This document shows, in pieces, positions 33,059 through 40,006 of a stretch of 64,000 nt of DNA. Both the position numbers and the translations under genes were made by a program. How positions within the stretch are numbered: the first letter of the stretch is position 1; the number at the start of each line of letters is the position of its first letter. The notes under the pieces are model-generated. The model saw nothing but the letters and a program-made list of their open reading frames with translations, made no database searches and was not told where the DNA came from. This DNA comes from Prauserella salsuginis (lineage in GTDB: Bacteria; Actinomycetota; Actinomycetes; Mycobacteriales; Pseudonocardiaceae), in NCBI RefSeq assembly GCF_024648885.1, contig NZ_JANBBF010000009.1:186001-250000 (forward strand), in the 5' to 3' direction.

Positions 33059-34102
33059 GTGGCGGTCGAGTCGGGTGACAGGGCCGATCCGGTCGGCGGG
33101 ATTCCCGCGGAAGGTTCCCCCGTCGAGGTCTCAGGTTGGTGGCGGGACCTGTCGGCCGAGGAACGGGAATCGGTGATCGCCGCCGAGCCGGCCACGGTCG
33201 GTGCGCTCGACGGGGTTCCGACCGTCGACCGCGACCGTGCCAACCGGTTGCTGTTCGACGTCGAGTACGCCGACATCACGGCGCAGCAGCAGGACGATCC
33301 CGACGAGGACCGCGGCGCCGTCATCCGCGCCATGGACGCGATCAAGCGCTACATCGACAGCGACGCGACCCGCGCGCGGCCGCGGGCGTTCCTCGTCGGG
33401 TTCTCCCGCGAGGGCCGGGGCCGCGCGATCATCGCCACCGGAGATCCGGACACGGCCGACAACGTGGTGACGAACGTGCAGGGCACCGGAACCAGCCTGA
33501 AGGCCGTCCGGTCCGAGATCGACAAGTCGGATGCGATCGTCGACCGGCTCGGCCAGTTGTCCCGCCGCACTAACACATCCACGATCACCTGGCTCGGCTA
33601 CGACGCGCCGCAGGACCTCCTGGAGTCGGCGAGCAAGGACCGTGCCGTGGTCGGCGGGGAGTCGTTGCGGTCCTTTCAGGACGGTCTGCGTGCGACCCGG
33701 GACGGCGAGCGTTCCTACAACTCGGTCATCGGCTACAGCTACGGTTCGACGGTGATCGGGCACGCCGCTTCCGAAGCGTTGCTCGACGTCGATGCGGTGG
33801 TGTTCGTCGGCAGTCCCGGTGTCGGTGTGGACCACGTGTCGGAGCTGCAACTGCCGGAGGACTGCCGCGTGTTCGCCACGACGGCCCAGAACGACGTCAT
33901 CCGCCTGACACCCGACTTCGCCCACGGGCCGCAGCCCATCGACGAGGACTTCGGCGCGACGGTGTTCGATTCCGATCCCGGTGCCGACGGCGAATGGTTC
34001 ACCGTGGGGCTGTCCACCGAGGCGCATTCGCAGTACTGGAACACCGATTCCGACTCGCTGCGCAACTTCGCGGCGATCATCCTGGGCAGGGGACCGTTGT
34101 GA
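33059..34102 (+). CDS. DUF1023-type alpha/beta hydrolase lacking the N-terminal helical domain (cassette 1)
   Basis: 347 residues from GTG at 33059, chosen for GGAGG five bases upstream. It is a clear paralogue of the C-terminal two-thirds of the protein at 42984 (shared FSxEGxGRxIxATGxPDTADNVVT, WLGYDAPQDL, LQSFQDGLRAT). The apparent catalytic triad is kept: Ser227 in GYSYGST, Asp in QNDVIR, His323 in STEAHSQYW. The WXG-like helical N-terminus of the paralogue is absent, and similarity fades just upstream of the chosen start. No signal peptide is seen. It is either a cytoplasmic remnant or a decaying copy. Confidence 0.75.
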   Translation: MAVESGDRADPVGGIPAEGSPVEVSGWWRDLSAEERESVIAAEPATVGALDGVPTVDRDRANRLLFDVEYADITAQQQDDPDEDRGAVIRAMDAIKRYIDSDATRARPRAFLVGFSREGRGRAIIATGDPDTADNVVTNVQGTGTSLKAVRSEIDKSDAIVDRLGQLSRRTNTSTITWLGYDAPQDLLESASKDRAVVGGESLRSFQDGLRATRDGERSYNSVIGYSYGSTVIGHAASEALLDVDAVVFVGSPGVGVDHVSELQLPEDCRVFATTAQNDVIRLTPDFAHGPQPIDEDFGATVFDSDPGADGEWFTVGLSTEAHSQYWNTDSDSLRNFAAIILGRGPL

Positions 34103-34142
34103 GGCGAACCGGCACCTCGCGCCAGGGGAAGGGGCACAGGCC

Positions 34143-34553
34143 ATGCGGACGTTGACCCACGACGAGGCGCGTGCGCGAGCGCAGGAACACATCGAACGCG
34201 CCGTCGCCGCGCTGCCCGTGCAGCCCACGCTGACGGTGCAGCGCGACGACGCGCTCGAATGCGATGACCCGAAGGATCGCGGGCCGCGCGGCCGCTACGA
34301 GGTCGGCAAGACGTACTGGCTCGACGACCTTCCCGGCGACCGCAACGCTGAGATCGTCGACGCGCTCGTCGAGCACTGGACGTCCCACGACTTCCGGGTG
34401 CTCGCCGATCACCGCGACGCCGACGACCGGTTCGTGTCGGTGCAGCACGACGGCGACGCGTTCCGGATGTCCGTCACCCAGAGCATCGAGGGCGACCTGT
34501 CACTCGGCGCGTCGTCGCCCTGCATCTGGCTCGACGGCGGCACCGACGACTGA
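34143..34553 (+). CDS. Lipoprotein-domain protein without signal peptide (cassette 1)
   Basis: 136 residues from ATG at 34143 with AGGGGAAGGGG upstream. It is a close paralogue of the mature part of the lipoprotein at 44587: ARAQEHIERAVAALPV, RGRYEVGKTYWLDDLP, SLGASSPCIW. It begins exactly where the paralogue's mature domain begins, so the signal peptide and lipobox are gone. It is 40 bases downstream of the truncated hydrolase. The function is unknown; in the proposed model it would be an unexported immunity-like relic. Confidence 0.7.
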   Translation: MRTLTHDEARARAQEHIERAVAALPVQPTLTVQRDDALECDDPKDRGPRGRYEVGKTYWLDDLPGDRNAEIVDALVEHWTSHDFRVLADHRDADDRFVSVQHDGDAFRMSVTQSIEGDLSLGASSPCIWLDGGTDD

Positions 34554-34569
34554 CCGTCACCACCGGAAT

Positions 34570-34622
34570 GCCCCCAAGGGCACTTTGGTTGCGTTGAATG
34601 CGACCAAAGTGCCCTTGGGGGC
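34570..34622. repeat. Long inverted repeat / terminator between convergent genes
   Basis: 20-bp perfect arms, left GCCCCCAAGGGCACTTTGGT (34570-34589) and right at 34603-34622, with a 13-base loop TGCGTTGAATGCG. It sits between two converging genes and can terminate both. A degenerate relative lies at about 63262, suggesting a dispersed element. Confidence 0.75.
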
Positions 34623-34637
34623 GGAACAGCACTCGGC

Positions 34638-35096
34638 CTAGCGGGTGATGGTTCCCGCAACGGTGCGGTTGGTGACGTTGATGCGGTTCCACGCGTTGAT
34701 CGCGGCGATGGCCATGATCAGCGTGCTGAGCTGGGTGTCGTCGTAGTGCTTGCGGGCGGCCTGCCACACGTCGTCGGGAACGCCGTGCGGGTTGTCGGCG
34801 ATCCGGGTCGCGGCTTCGGCCAGTTCGAGCGCCGCACATTCGGCTTCGGTGAAGTAGGGCATCTCGCGGAACGCGGCGACCCCGTTGACGCGTTCGGTGC
34901 TTTCGCCGTCGGCTGCGGCGTCGCGTGCGTGCATGTCGACGCAGTAGCCGCAGCCGTTGATCTGGCTCACGCGCAGTTTCAGCAGGTGCAGCAAACCCTG
35001 GGGAACGTCGCTGCCCGCGAGGAATGACTCCATCGCGTACATGGCCTTGAAACCGCCCGCGGCGGCGGACTGCAGACCGACGAGTCGTCCCTGCAT
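34638..35096 (-). CDS. AhpD-like / carboxymuconolactone decarboxylase family protein
   Basis: 152 residues. The AhpD-type redox motif is CGYCVDMHARDA, a CxxC followed by His, in an all-helical fold. Such proteins act as small alkylhydroperoxidase-like reductases. ATG at 35096 has an AAGGAGAC site. The operator at 35113 matches that of the upstream Rrf2 gene, so it is probably controlled by that regulator. A second family member lies at 41039. Confidence 0.88.
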   Translation of the reverse strand: MQGRLVGLQSAAAGGFKAMYAMESFLAGSDVPQGLLHLLKLRVSQINGCGYCVDMHARDAAADGESTERVNGVAAFREMPYFTEAECAALELAEAATRIADNPHGVPDDVWQAARKHYDDTQLSTLIMAIAAINAWNRINVTNRTVAGTITR

Positions 35097-35112
35097 CGTT
35101 GTCTCCTTTTCT

Positions 35113-35127
35113 GGATGTTGAATATCC
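35113..35127. promoter_or_regulatory. Rrf2-type operator upstream of the AhpD-like gene
   Basis: GGATGTTGAATATCC; its reverse complement GGATATTCAACATCC resembles the site at 35660. It lies 17 bases upstream of the gene start. Confidence 0.6.
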
Positions 35128-35171
35128 GGAATTTGTGGACGGGTGAGCGCACGCCCACCCCGTGGCGGTCG

Positions 35172-35648
35172 TCAGCGGGTGTCGTCGAACCAGCGCCGCA
35201 CCTTGTCGGGCACGCCGGGGTTCGCGTGTTCGACGGTCGTCATGACGTCGGCGACCGTCTGCCCGGCGAGTTCGCGCCGCCAGGCGAGTTCGGCCTTGCG
35301 CATCGCGGCATCGATCGCGCACGGCTTGCGGTAGGCATCGGCGTCGCCGCCGCCCGAGCCGCCTCGTTGGCGAATCTCGGTGCAGCGGAACGCCGGTTCG
35401 TCACCGTCGATGGCGACGACGACGTCCATCAGCGTGACCTTCTCCGGCGGCCGGGCGAGGCGGAATCCCCCGCGCGGGCCCGACACGGAGGTCAGGATGT
35501 CCGCGCGGGCCAGGGCCTGCAGCTGCTTGTTGAGATACGCCGCGGGCAGCTCGTAGAAGGCCGCCAGTCGGGCCGCGGGCACGGCTCGCTCACCCAGCCA
35601 CGCCAGGTTCAGGCAGCTGTGCACCGCCCACTCGACTCCCTCGTTCAT
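35172..35648 (-). CDS. Rrf2-family transcriptional regulator
   Basis: 158 residues from ATG at 35648. Winged helix-turn-helix (EWAVHSCLNLAW, PAARLAAFYELPAAYLNKQLQALARADILTSVSGPRGGFRLARP) followed by a dimer helix. Cysteines in FRCTEI and KPCAID fall in the region where IscR/NsrR relatives bind Fe-S clusters, but the usual three-cysteine spacing is not complete. Rrf2 proteins sense redox or nitric oxide. Matching palindromes before this gene and the AhpD-like gene suggest autoregulation and control of that gene. Confidence 0.88.
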   Translation of the reverse strand: MNEGVEWAVHSCLNLAWLGERAVPAARLAAFYELPAAYLNKQLQALARADILTSVSGPRGGFRLARPPEKVTLMDVVVAIDGDEPAFRCTEIRQRGGSGGGDADAYRKPCAIDAAMRKAELAWRRELAGQTVADVMTTVEHANPGVPDKVRRWFDDTR

Positions 35649-35659
35649 CCGCACAACCT

Positions 35660-35674
35660 GGATATTAGATGTCC
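35660..35674. promoter_or_regulatory. Rrf2-type operator upstream of its own gene
   Basis: GGATATTAGATGTCC, an imperfect palindrome 12 bases upstream of the regulator start. It shares the GGATrTT...TCC pattern with the site at 35113. Confidence 0.6.
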
Positions 35675-35799
35675 TGGATTGGCGTCTGCAAGAGATATGG
35701 ATCGGCTGGCTGGTGCCGTTCTGCAGGTACGGCGCTCCGGGCGCGCCGGTGGCCCCGACCTGCATCACCGACAGGGCCGGACGTCCTCGGTGCAGCCAA

Positions 35800-35835
35800 G
35801 ATCGCGGATGGTTCCACGTGGAACCATCCGCGATC
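35800..35835. promoter_or_regulatory. 36-bp perfect palindrome with parS-like centre
   Basis: Arms of 18 bases (left GATCGCGGATGGTTCCAC) with no loop. The centre GTTCCACGTGGAAC differs from the parS core by one symmetric change. It lies just beyond the csbD stop. It could be a divergent ParB site, another regulator's operator, or a cruciform-forming terminator. Confidence 0.55.
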
Positions 35836-35843
35836 ATGAGCTC

Positions 35844-36080
35844 TCACTCCTGCTGGGAGCGCTCGCGCGCCTGGGACTCGGTGGCCTTGCGCTCGGCCTC
35901 CTTGGCCTGCGCCTCCTTCTCGGCGACCTCGCGCTGGGCCTCAGCCTTGTCCTGTTGCGCACTGCCTTCCTGCTGCATCGAGTCGTGTCCGAGCAGGGAG
36001 CCGGCGGCCTGCTTCACGCGGCCCTTGATGTCCTCGACGGCACCCTTGAGGCCTTCCTGCTGTTCGTCCCTGCGGTTCAT
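35844..36080 (-). CDS. CsbD-family stress protein
   Basis: 78 residues from ATG at 36080 with a perfect AGGAGG. CsbD signature: EQQEGLKGAVEDIKGRVKQAAGSLLG, followed by a highly charged Gln/Glu/Lys helix. Members are small, hydrophilic and general-stress induced; the molecular role is unknown. Confidence 0.85.
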   Translation of the reverse strand: MNRRDEQQEGLKGAVEDIKGRVKQAAGSLLGHDSMQQEGSAQQDKAEAQREVAEKEAQAKEAERKATESQARERSQQE

Positions 36081-36243
36081 GTGAACCTCCTGTGCCTCTC
36101 GTGCCTGTACCTGCGGCCGGGCCGTTGCCCATGGCCGCGCACCCGGCGGCTGCCCGCATGGCCGGACCGCGTAAACCGCCCGGGAGGGGGTGCAGTACGA
36201 TCGAGACGGCAGGGTCAGTTCGTGCCAGAGGGAGGCTTCGGCC

Positions 36244-36426
36244 GTGAAGAAGCTGTTGGCGTTCGCCGTGGTCGCGGGTGGCGTGTTCTTCGTCATCAAG
36301 CGCAACAAGGATGCGAAGGCCGAGGCGGACCTGTGGCGCGAGGCCACGGCACCGGTCGACACCCACGTCAACGGTGCGTCCCTCAACGGCAGCACTCCGG
36401 CGAACACCGGAGCCGGCCAGAACTGA
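36244..36426 (+). CDS. DLW-39 family protein
   Basis: 60 residues from GTG at 36244 (KKLLAFAVVAGGVFFVIKRN), a single membrane helix followed by KDAKAEADLWREATAP, which contains the DLW motif naming the family. It is an actinobacterial small protein normally found near gyrA and the tRNA-Ile/tRNA-Ala genes; here tRNA-Ala follows after 36 bases. Confidence 0.88.
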   Translation: MKKLLAFAVVAGGVFFVIKRNKDAKAEADLWREATAPVDTHVNGASLNGSTPANTGAGQN

Positions 36427-36462
36427 CACCGGCACCCGCGAACGTCACGGTTCGCAGGCCTA

Positions 36463-36535
36463 GGGGCTGTAGCTCAATTGGTAGAGCGCTGCTTTTGCAA
36501 GGCAGAGGTCAGGGGTTCGATTCCCCTCAGCTCCA
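36463..36535 (+). tRNA. tRNA-Ala (TGC)
   Basis: 73-base cloverleaf. Acceptor GGGGCTG/CAGCTCC, anticodon loop TTTGCAA with TGC at 36496-36498, T-arm GGGGTTCGATTCCCC. CCA is not encoded. Its 3' part from the anticodon onward is the left copy of a 59-bp direct repeat, so it served as an integration site. Confidence 0.97.
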
Positions 36536-36552
36536 CATAGTTTGACCTGGGA
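36494..36552 (+). repeat. attL-like direct repeat (tRNA-Ala 3' part)
   Basis: 59 bases from the anticodon loop through 17 bases past the tRNA end (ends TTTGACCTGGGA). It is repeated at 39768-39826 with a single difference in the T-loop. Confidence 0.85.
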
Positions 36553-36840
36553 AAACTCTCTCCCGTTCCCATCGAATCTCTGATTTGTTGCTGACGATGG
36601 CGATTACGTGGCCGGCGTCGACGAGTGCGCGGATCACGTCGGCGGCACCGGAATCCACCTTGAGCTCGCGGAATCGGGACTCGACGGCCACGGCCGTCGC
36701 TTCGTCGATCGTGTTCGCATACTGGAGCACGTCGAACGGGTCTTGTGCTGCCTCGACGTCGTCCGGCAGCGGGCCGTCGAGGAGCTTCTTCAGCGCGTCC
36801 GCGGCATCACGGTCGCCGACGTCACCGCCGAAAACGCGCC
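36527..36840 (-). pseudogene. HAD-family hydrolase fragment
   Basis: On the minus strand the frame reads VFGGDVGDRDAADALKKL, then DPFDVLQYANTIDEATAVA and SGAADVIRALVDAGHVIAIVSNKSE, which is the middle of a HAD phosphatase (motif II region IVSNKS). The N-terminal DxDG motif and the C-terminal motifs III and IV are missing. The frame runs into the direct repeat at the tRNA side and stops at 36527. It is a truncated remnant, probably cut during integration or deletion. Confidence 0.65.
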
Positions 36841-36944
36841 CCGAACGGGGTAGGTAGGAGGGCTTGGATACGTCGCTTCTGATTGATCGTTTGTATGTGC
36901 GGTGCCAGTGTGTAATGACACGAACACGACGAGGGGGCGGTCTT

Positions 36945-37253
36945 GTGGGGTTCGAGGCACAGATCGAGGCGATCAGCGAGAGTGGCGATGCCGCTGACGG
37001 CGTGGCGGAAGCCGTACGTCAGGTCAATCCGGCTGCGGTCGTTCCGGATAGTCCCGCGGGTATGAAAGGCGCGAAGGCGGTCGCCAAGCTGGCCAAGGTG
37101 AAAGAGCACTGGCAGGGCACAGGTGCCGAGCTGTCCGGTGCGCTCGATCAGTACGCGCAGGATCTGGCGACTGCCGCGCAGCGCTACCGCGAGTCGGATG
37201 AGGCGGCTCGGTCCGACCTGGGTGACGGCGGCGGAGGCCGGAGGCCCGTCTGA
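36945..37253 (+). CDS. Small EspC/WXG100-like protein (cassette 2)
   Basis: 102 residues from GTG at 36945 (GFEAQIEAISESGDAADGVAEAV). Helical, with a segment DSPAGMKGAKAVAKLAKVKEHWQGTGAELSGALDQYAQDLATAAQRYRESD that resembles ESX-associated EspC/WXG100 partners in size and hydrophobic spacing. The stop overlaps the next start (TGATG), so it is translationally coupled to the hydrolase. It is the same length as its counterpart at 42674. Export with the hydrolase through a type VII system is an inference. Confidence 0.65.
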   Translation: MGFEAQIEAISESGDAADGVAEAVRQVNPAAVVPDSPAGMKGAKAVAKLAKVKEHWQGTGAELSGALDQYAQDLATAAQRYRESDEAARSDLGDGGGGRRPV

Positions 37254-38989
37254 TGGTCAGCTGGAGCGATGTCAAGCAGTGGAACGGCAGCGCGCTCGCT
37301 GAAGCCATCGGGCCGTTGAACCGGGAGTACAACGAGCTGATCAACGCAGGCGAAGACTTGGGCAAGATTCAGTCGCCGGACGGCTGGTCCGGGCAGGCAG
37401 CGCAAGCTGCGGGCAGCCGGTGCGGTGAGCTGGTCGAGGCGTTGGGCGAATGGACAGGCGAGATCGCAGCGGCCCGCACCGCGTTCACGGCGACGAGCGA
37501 CGCCATCGGCGGAGTCAAGAACGGTGTCACCGAGGCTGAGGAAGTCGCCAAGGCGAACAATTTCAGCATTGCCGATGACGGCTCGATAGCCGACCACGGC
37601 GTTCCAGCGGACACACCGCAGGACCAGCGGGAAGCCGTCGCTGAAGAGCGAGCGCGGGTGAAGACCGAGCTCGAGGAACGCGTGAAGAACGTACTGCGCA
37701 GCGCCGACGACGTTGACAACGACTTCTGCAAGGTCCTGGACAAGATTCTGGGCGACACCGTCGACGCCGACAGCGACGCCACCTCGCTTGCCGCGGCCGG
37801 GAAAGCCGGCACGAAGGTCGGCTCGCTCACGATCCCCACCCCTCCGCCCCTGAGCGACGCGACTGTTGCCCAGAACGCTGCGTGGTGGGCCACGCTCAGC
37901 GAGGCGCAGCGCAAGCGCTTTATCCAGGACTTTCCTGGTCAGGTCGGCAATCGCGATGGCATACCCGCATCTGATCGGAGTGCTGCCAACGTGCTCCGGA
38001 TCGATGACGAGCGCACCAGGCTGCAGAACCGCATCAAGCAGCTTCAGGCCGAGCGGCGCGAGCACGGCGGTCCGGGAGGCGTTGGGGAGGAGATGACTAT
38101 CAACCGGAAGATCGCGCGGGCCGAGGAGAAGCTAGACAGTCTCGCTGCCGTCGAGCGCACAGTGACGGACCGCCACGGTGAACCGAAGGCTGGGAAACAG
38201 CTCATGCTCCTTGACACTTCCGGTGAGCGTGTCAAAGCAGCGGTTGCGAATGGCGACGTAGACAAGGCGGACCACGTAGCGGTGTTCACACCTGGGATGA
38301 ATTCGAGAGTCGACACCAATCTTGACGACTACGTGCAAGACACTGACGCGCTGAAGCGCCACGCAGAGGATGAGCTTACTCGCGAGAACCGCAGAGGCGA
38401 GTCGGTGGCCACAGTCACGTGGTTGGGGTACGAACCGCCTCAAACGAATCCTGACGGGATTTTCGAGGCCGTCGTCACCGGTGACTCGGCTGAGGAGGGA
38501 GCCCCGAAGCTCGCAGAGTTCTACAACGGTATCGACGCATCTCGCGCGGACAACCCGCACATGACGGCGCTCGGCCATTCCTGGGGGTCGCTCACCCAAG
38601 GCTATGCCCTGCGTGACCATGAGACGGGCGTCGACGAAGCAGGATTCTTCGGCTCCCCGGGAATCGGTACTGACAGTGGCAAGGAGCTGAATGTCCCTGA
38701 GAACCACGTCTATGCGTGGGAGGCTCGCGAGGACGCCGTCGCGAACATCCCGGGTGTGGTAGAGCGATACGGCAAGGATGTCGTCGAGCAGGACGGCATC
38801 CATCACATGTCCACCGAGGAATACGAACCTGCTCCAGGTCAACGCACCGAGGCTTCGACGGGTCACAGTGAGTACATGAAATCAGAGCGGAGCCAGGGGC
38901 AGAGCTCGGAGGTCTATCAGACGAGCGAGTATGCGATGGCCCGGATAATGATCGGTTCCCCTGACTTTACGCCTGTTCCCGAGCCGTAG
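37253..38989 (+). CDS. WXG-like domain plus DUF1023-type alpha/beta hydrolase (cassette 2)
   Basis: 578 residues. N-terminal helical domain with a WSG motif (SPDGWSGQAAQAAGSRCGELVEALGEW, about residues 35-75), a coiled-coil middle (about 255-310), and a hydrolase domain: VFTPGMNSRVDTNLDDYV, WLGYEPPQ, nucleophile Ser443 in ALGHSWGSLTQGYAL, GSPGIGTDSGKEL, AREDAVANI and His538 in TGHSEYM. No signal peptide is seen; export by a type VII system would fit the WXG-like start. A lipoprotein gene follows after 13 bases. It is only moderately similar to the copies at 33059 and 42984, so not a recent duplication. Confidence 0.8.
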   Translation: MVSWSDVKQWNGSALAEAIGPLNREYNELINAGEDLGKIQSPDGWSGQAAQAAGSRCGELVEALGEWTGEIAAARTAFTATSDAIGGVKNGVTEAEEVAKANNFSIADDGSIADHGVPADTPQDQREAVAEERARVKTELEERVKNVLRSADDVDNDFCKVLDKILGDTVDADSDATSLAAAGKAGTKVGSLTIPTPPPLSDATVAQNAAWWATLSEAQRKRFIQDFPGQVGNRDGIPASDRSAANVLRIDDERTRLQNRIKQLQAERREHGGPGGVGEEMTINRKIARAEEKLDSLAAVERTVTDRHGEPKAGKQLMLLDTSGERVKAAVANGDVDKADHVAVFTPGMNSRVDTNLDDYVQDTDALKRHAEDELTRENRRGESVATVTWLGYEPPQTNPDGIFEAVVTGDSAEEGAPKLAEFYNGIDASRADNPHMTALGHSWGSLTQGYALRDHETGVDEAGFFGSPGIGTDSGKELNVPENHVYAWEAREDAVANIPGVVERYGKDVVEQDGIHHMSTEEYEPAPGQRTEASTGHSEYMKSERSQGQSSEVYQTSEYAMARIMIGSPDFTPVPEP

Positions 38990-39002
38990 ATAGGTAGGAG
39001 TA

Positions 39003-39602
39003 GTGCACCAGCAACCGTCAGTCGCCGGCCGTTCTGCGAAGCTCGCCATGCCGTTCTTCTTGGCCTTGGTCATGGCTCTGGCGGCATGTGCGAGTGGGCC
39101 CTCGACGGGAGGTCAAGGGGAAGACATGGATGCTGAGCCATCAAAGAGTGCGTTCCAGGAGCTTGCGGCGCGCCCGAACATCGAGGCGGTGATCAGCGAG
39201 CACGCGGAGATCGAGCGCGAGATTCAACGTCGCCTGGTCACCGAAGTCGGTTTGCCGGACTCCTGGGAGACAACAGACGAGGAATCCGAGAATTGGTGTA
39301 CCGGGGAGTATGAGGACCTCGATGCCGTGACGATCCATATGCCCAACTGGGCCAACTTCGATCACCCCATCCCGGAGGCGGACTGGCCCCGAGCGTTGGA
39401 GATCTTCACCGAGGTCATGGGCAAGTACGGCTTCGACATGCCCAAGGCTGTGGTCGACCGGCCGAACGATCACCTCGTGAGCGCTCACCACGACAACGGT
39501 GCGGAGTTCTCGTTCGGGACGAAGAAGGCCACTTCGCTGTCGTCGGTTACGGGCTGCCACCTGACCGAACGTGCCCACCCCAAGACCGCGAACGGTTCGT
39601 GA
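39003..39602 (+). CDS. LppA-like lipoprotein (cassette 2)
   Basis: 199 residues, GTG start. Signal peptide with basic start (GRSAKLAMPFFLALVMALAACA) and lipobox LAAC, cysteine near residue 29. The mature part (ARPNIEAVISEHAEIEREIQRRLVTEVGL ... WPRALEIFTEVMGKYGF) resembles mycobacterial LppA-type lipoproteins. It would sit on the outer face of the membrane. It is the last gene of the cassette and is unrelated in sequence to the lipoprotein at 44587, though it holds the same position. Confidence 0.75.
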   Translation: MHQQPSVAGRSAKLAMPFFLALVMALAACASGPSTGGQGEDMDAEPSKSAFQELAARPNIEAVISEHAEIEREIQRRLVTEVGLPDSWETTDEESENWCTGEYEDLDAVTIHMPNWANFDHPIPEADWPRALEIFTEVMGKYGFDMPKAVVDRPNDHLVSAHHDNGAEFSFGTKKATSLSSVTGCHLTERAHPKTANGS

Positions 39603-40006
39603 CCGTCCAGCAGGCCCCAGGCGCCGGTGTGCTCAGCTAAGCGGCCGTCGCGATGGGAGCCACGATGGGTGCGAAACACAGCATTTCTGAGCCAGTGGAG
39701 GCAGCCGAGGCAGCGGGTGTAAGTCTGTGGCCAGCGATAACCAGGTAGGACCGCACCACACGCCGCATTTGCAAGGCAGAGGTCAGGGGCTCGATTCCCC
39801 TCAGCTCCACATAGTTTGACCTGGGATTTCAAGCCATTCGGCTGATCTCCCGCCAGTCCGATGGGACTGACAGCGGGACTGACTGCCCTCGAAACGTGGC
39901 CAGTACGAGTCAGCTCGGCCGCCAATCCCACGTAGTGTTCTCCTGAAGGCGTCGACCTCGACCGGCCCCGGAGTGGCCGGCTGAGGTGGACCCGCGCGAG
40001 CTCTCG
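39603..40006. other. Intergenic region with the attR copy
   Basis: No gene seen. It holds the end of the tRNA-bounded element and the second copy of the 59-bp repeat at 39768. Open frames on the minus strand are extensions of the oxidase gene past its real end and are not credible. Confidence 0.6.
39768..39826 (+). repeat. attR-like direct repeat
   Basis: Second copy of the 59-bp tRNA-Ala segment. It has CTCGA instead of TTCGA in the T-loop and lacks the 5' half, so it cannot form a tRNA. Confidence 0.85.

Larger units (their letters stand above)
36494..39826. mobile_element. tRNA-Ala-targeted 3.3 kb element
   Basis: Bounded by the 59-bp direct repeats, the classical mark of site-specific integration at a tRNA 3' end. 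Inside are a HAD gene fragment and one EspC-like / hydrolase / lipoprotein cassette. The coding sequences use more A/T at third positions than their neighbours by eye. No integrase or excisionase gene is visible, so it is either a remnant or was moved by an enzyme encoded elsewhere. Confidence 0.7.

Noticed and set aside
36494-39826. Prophage or plasmid remnant
   Set aside because: No phage, replication or transfer genes; only the att repeats and one cassette support mobility.
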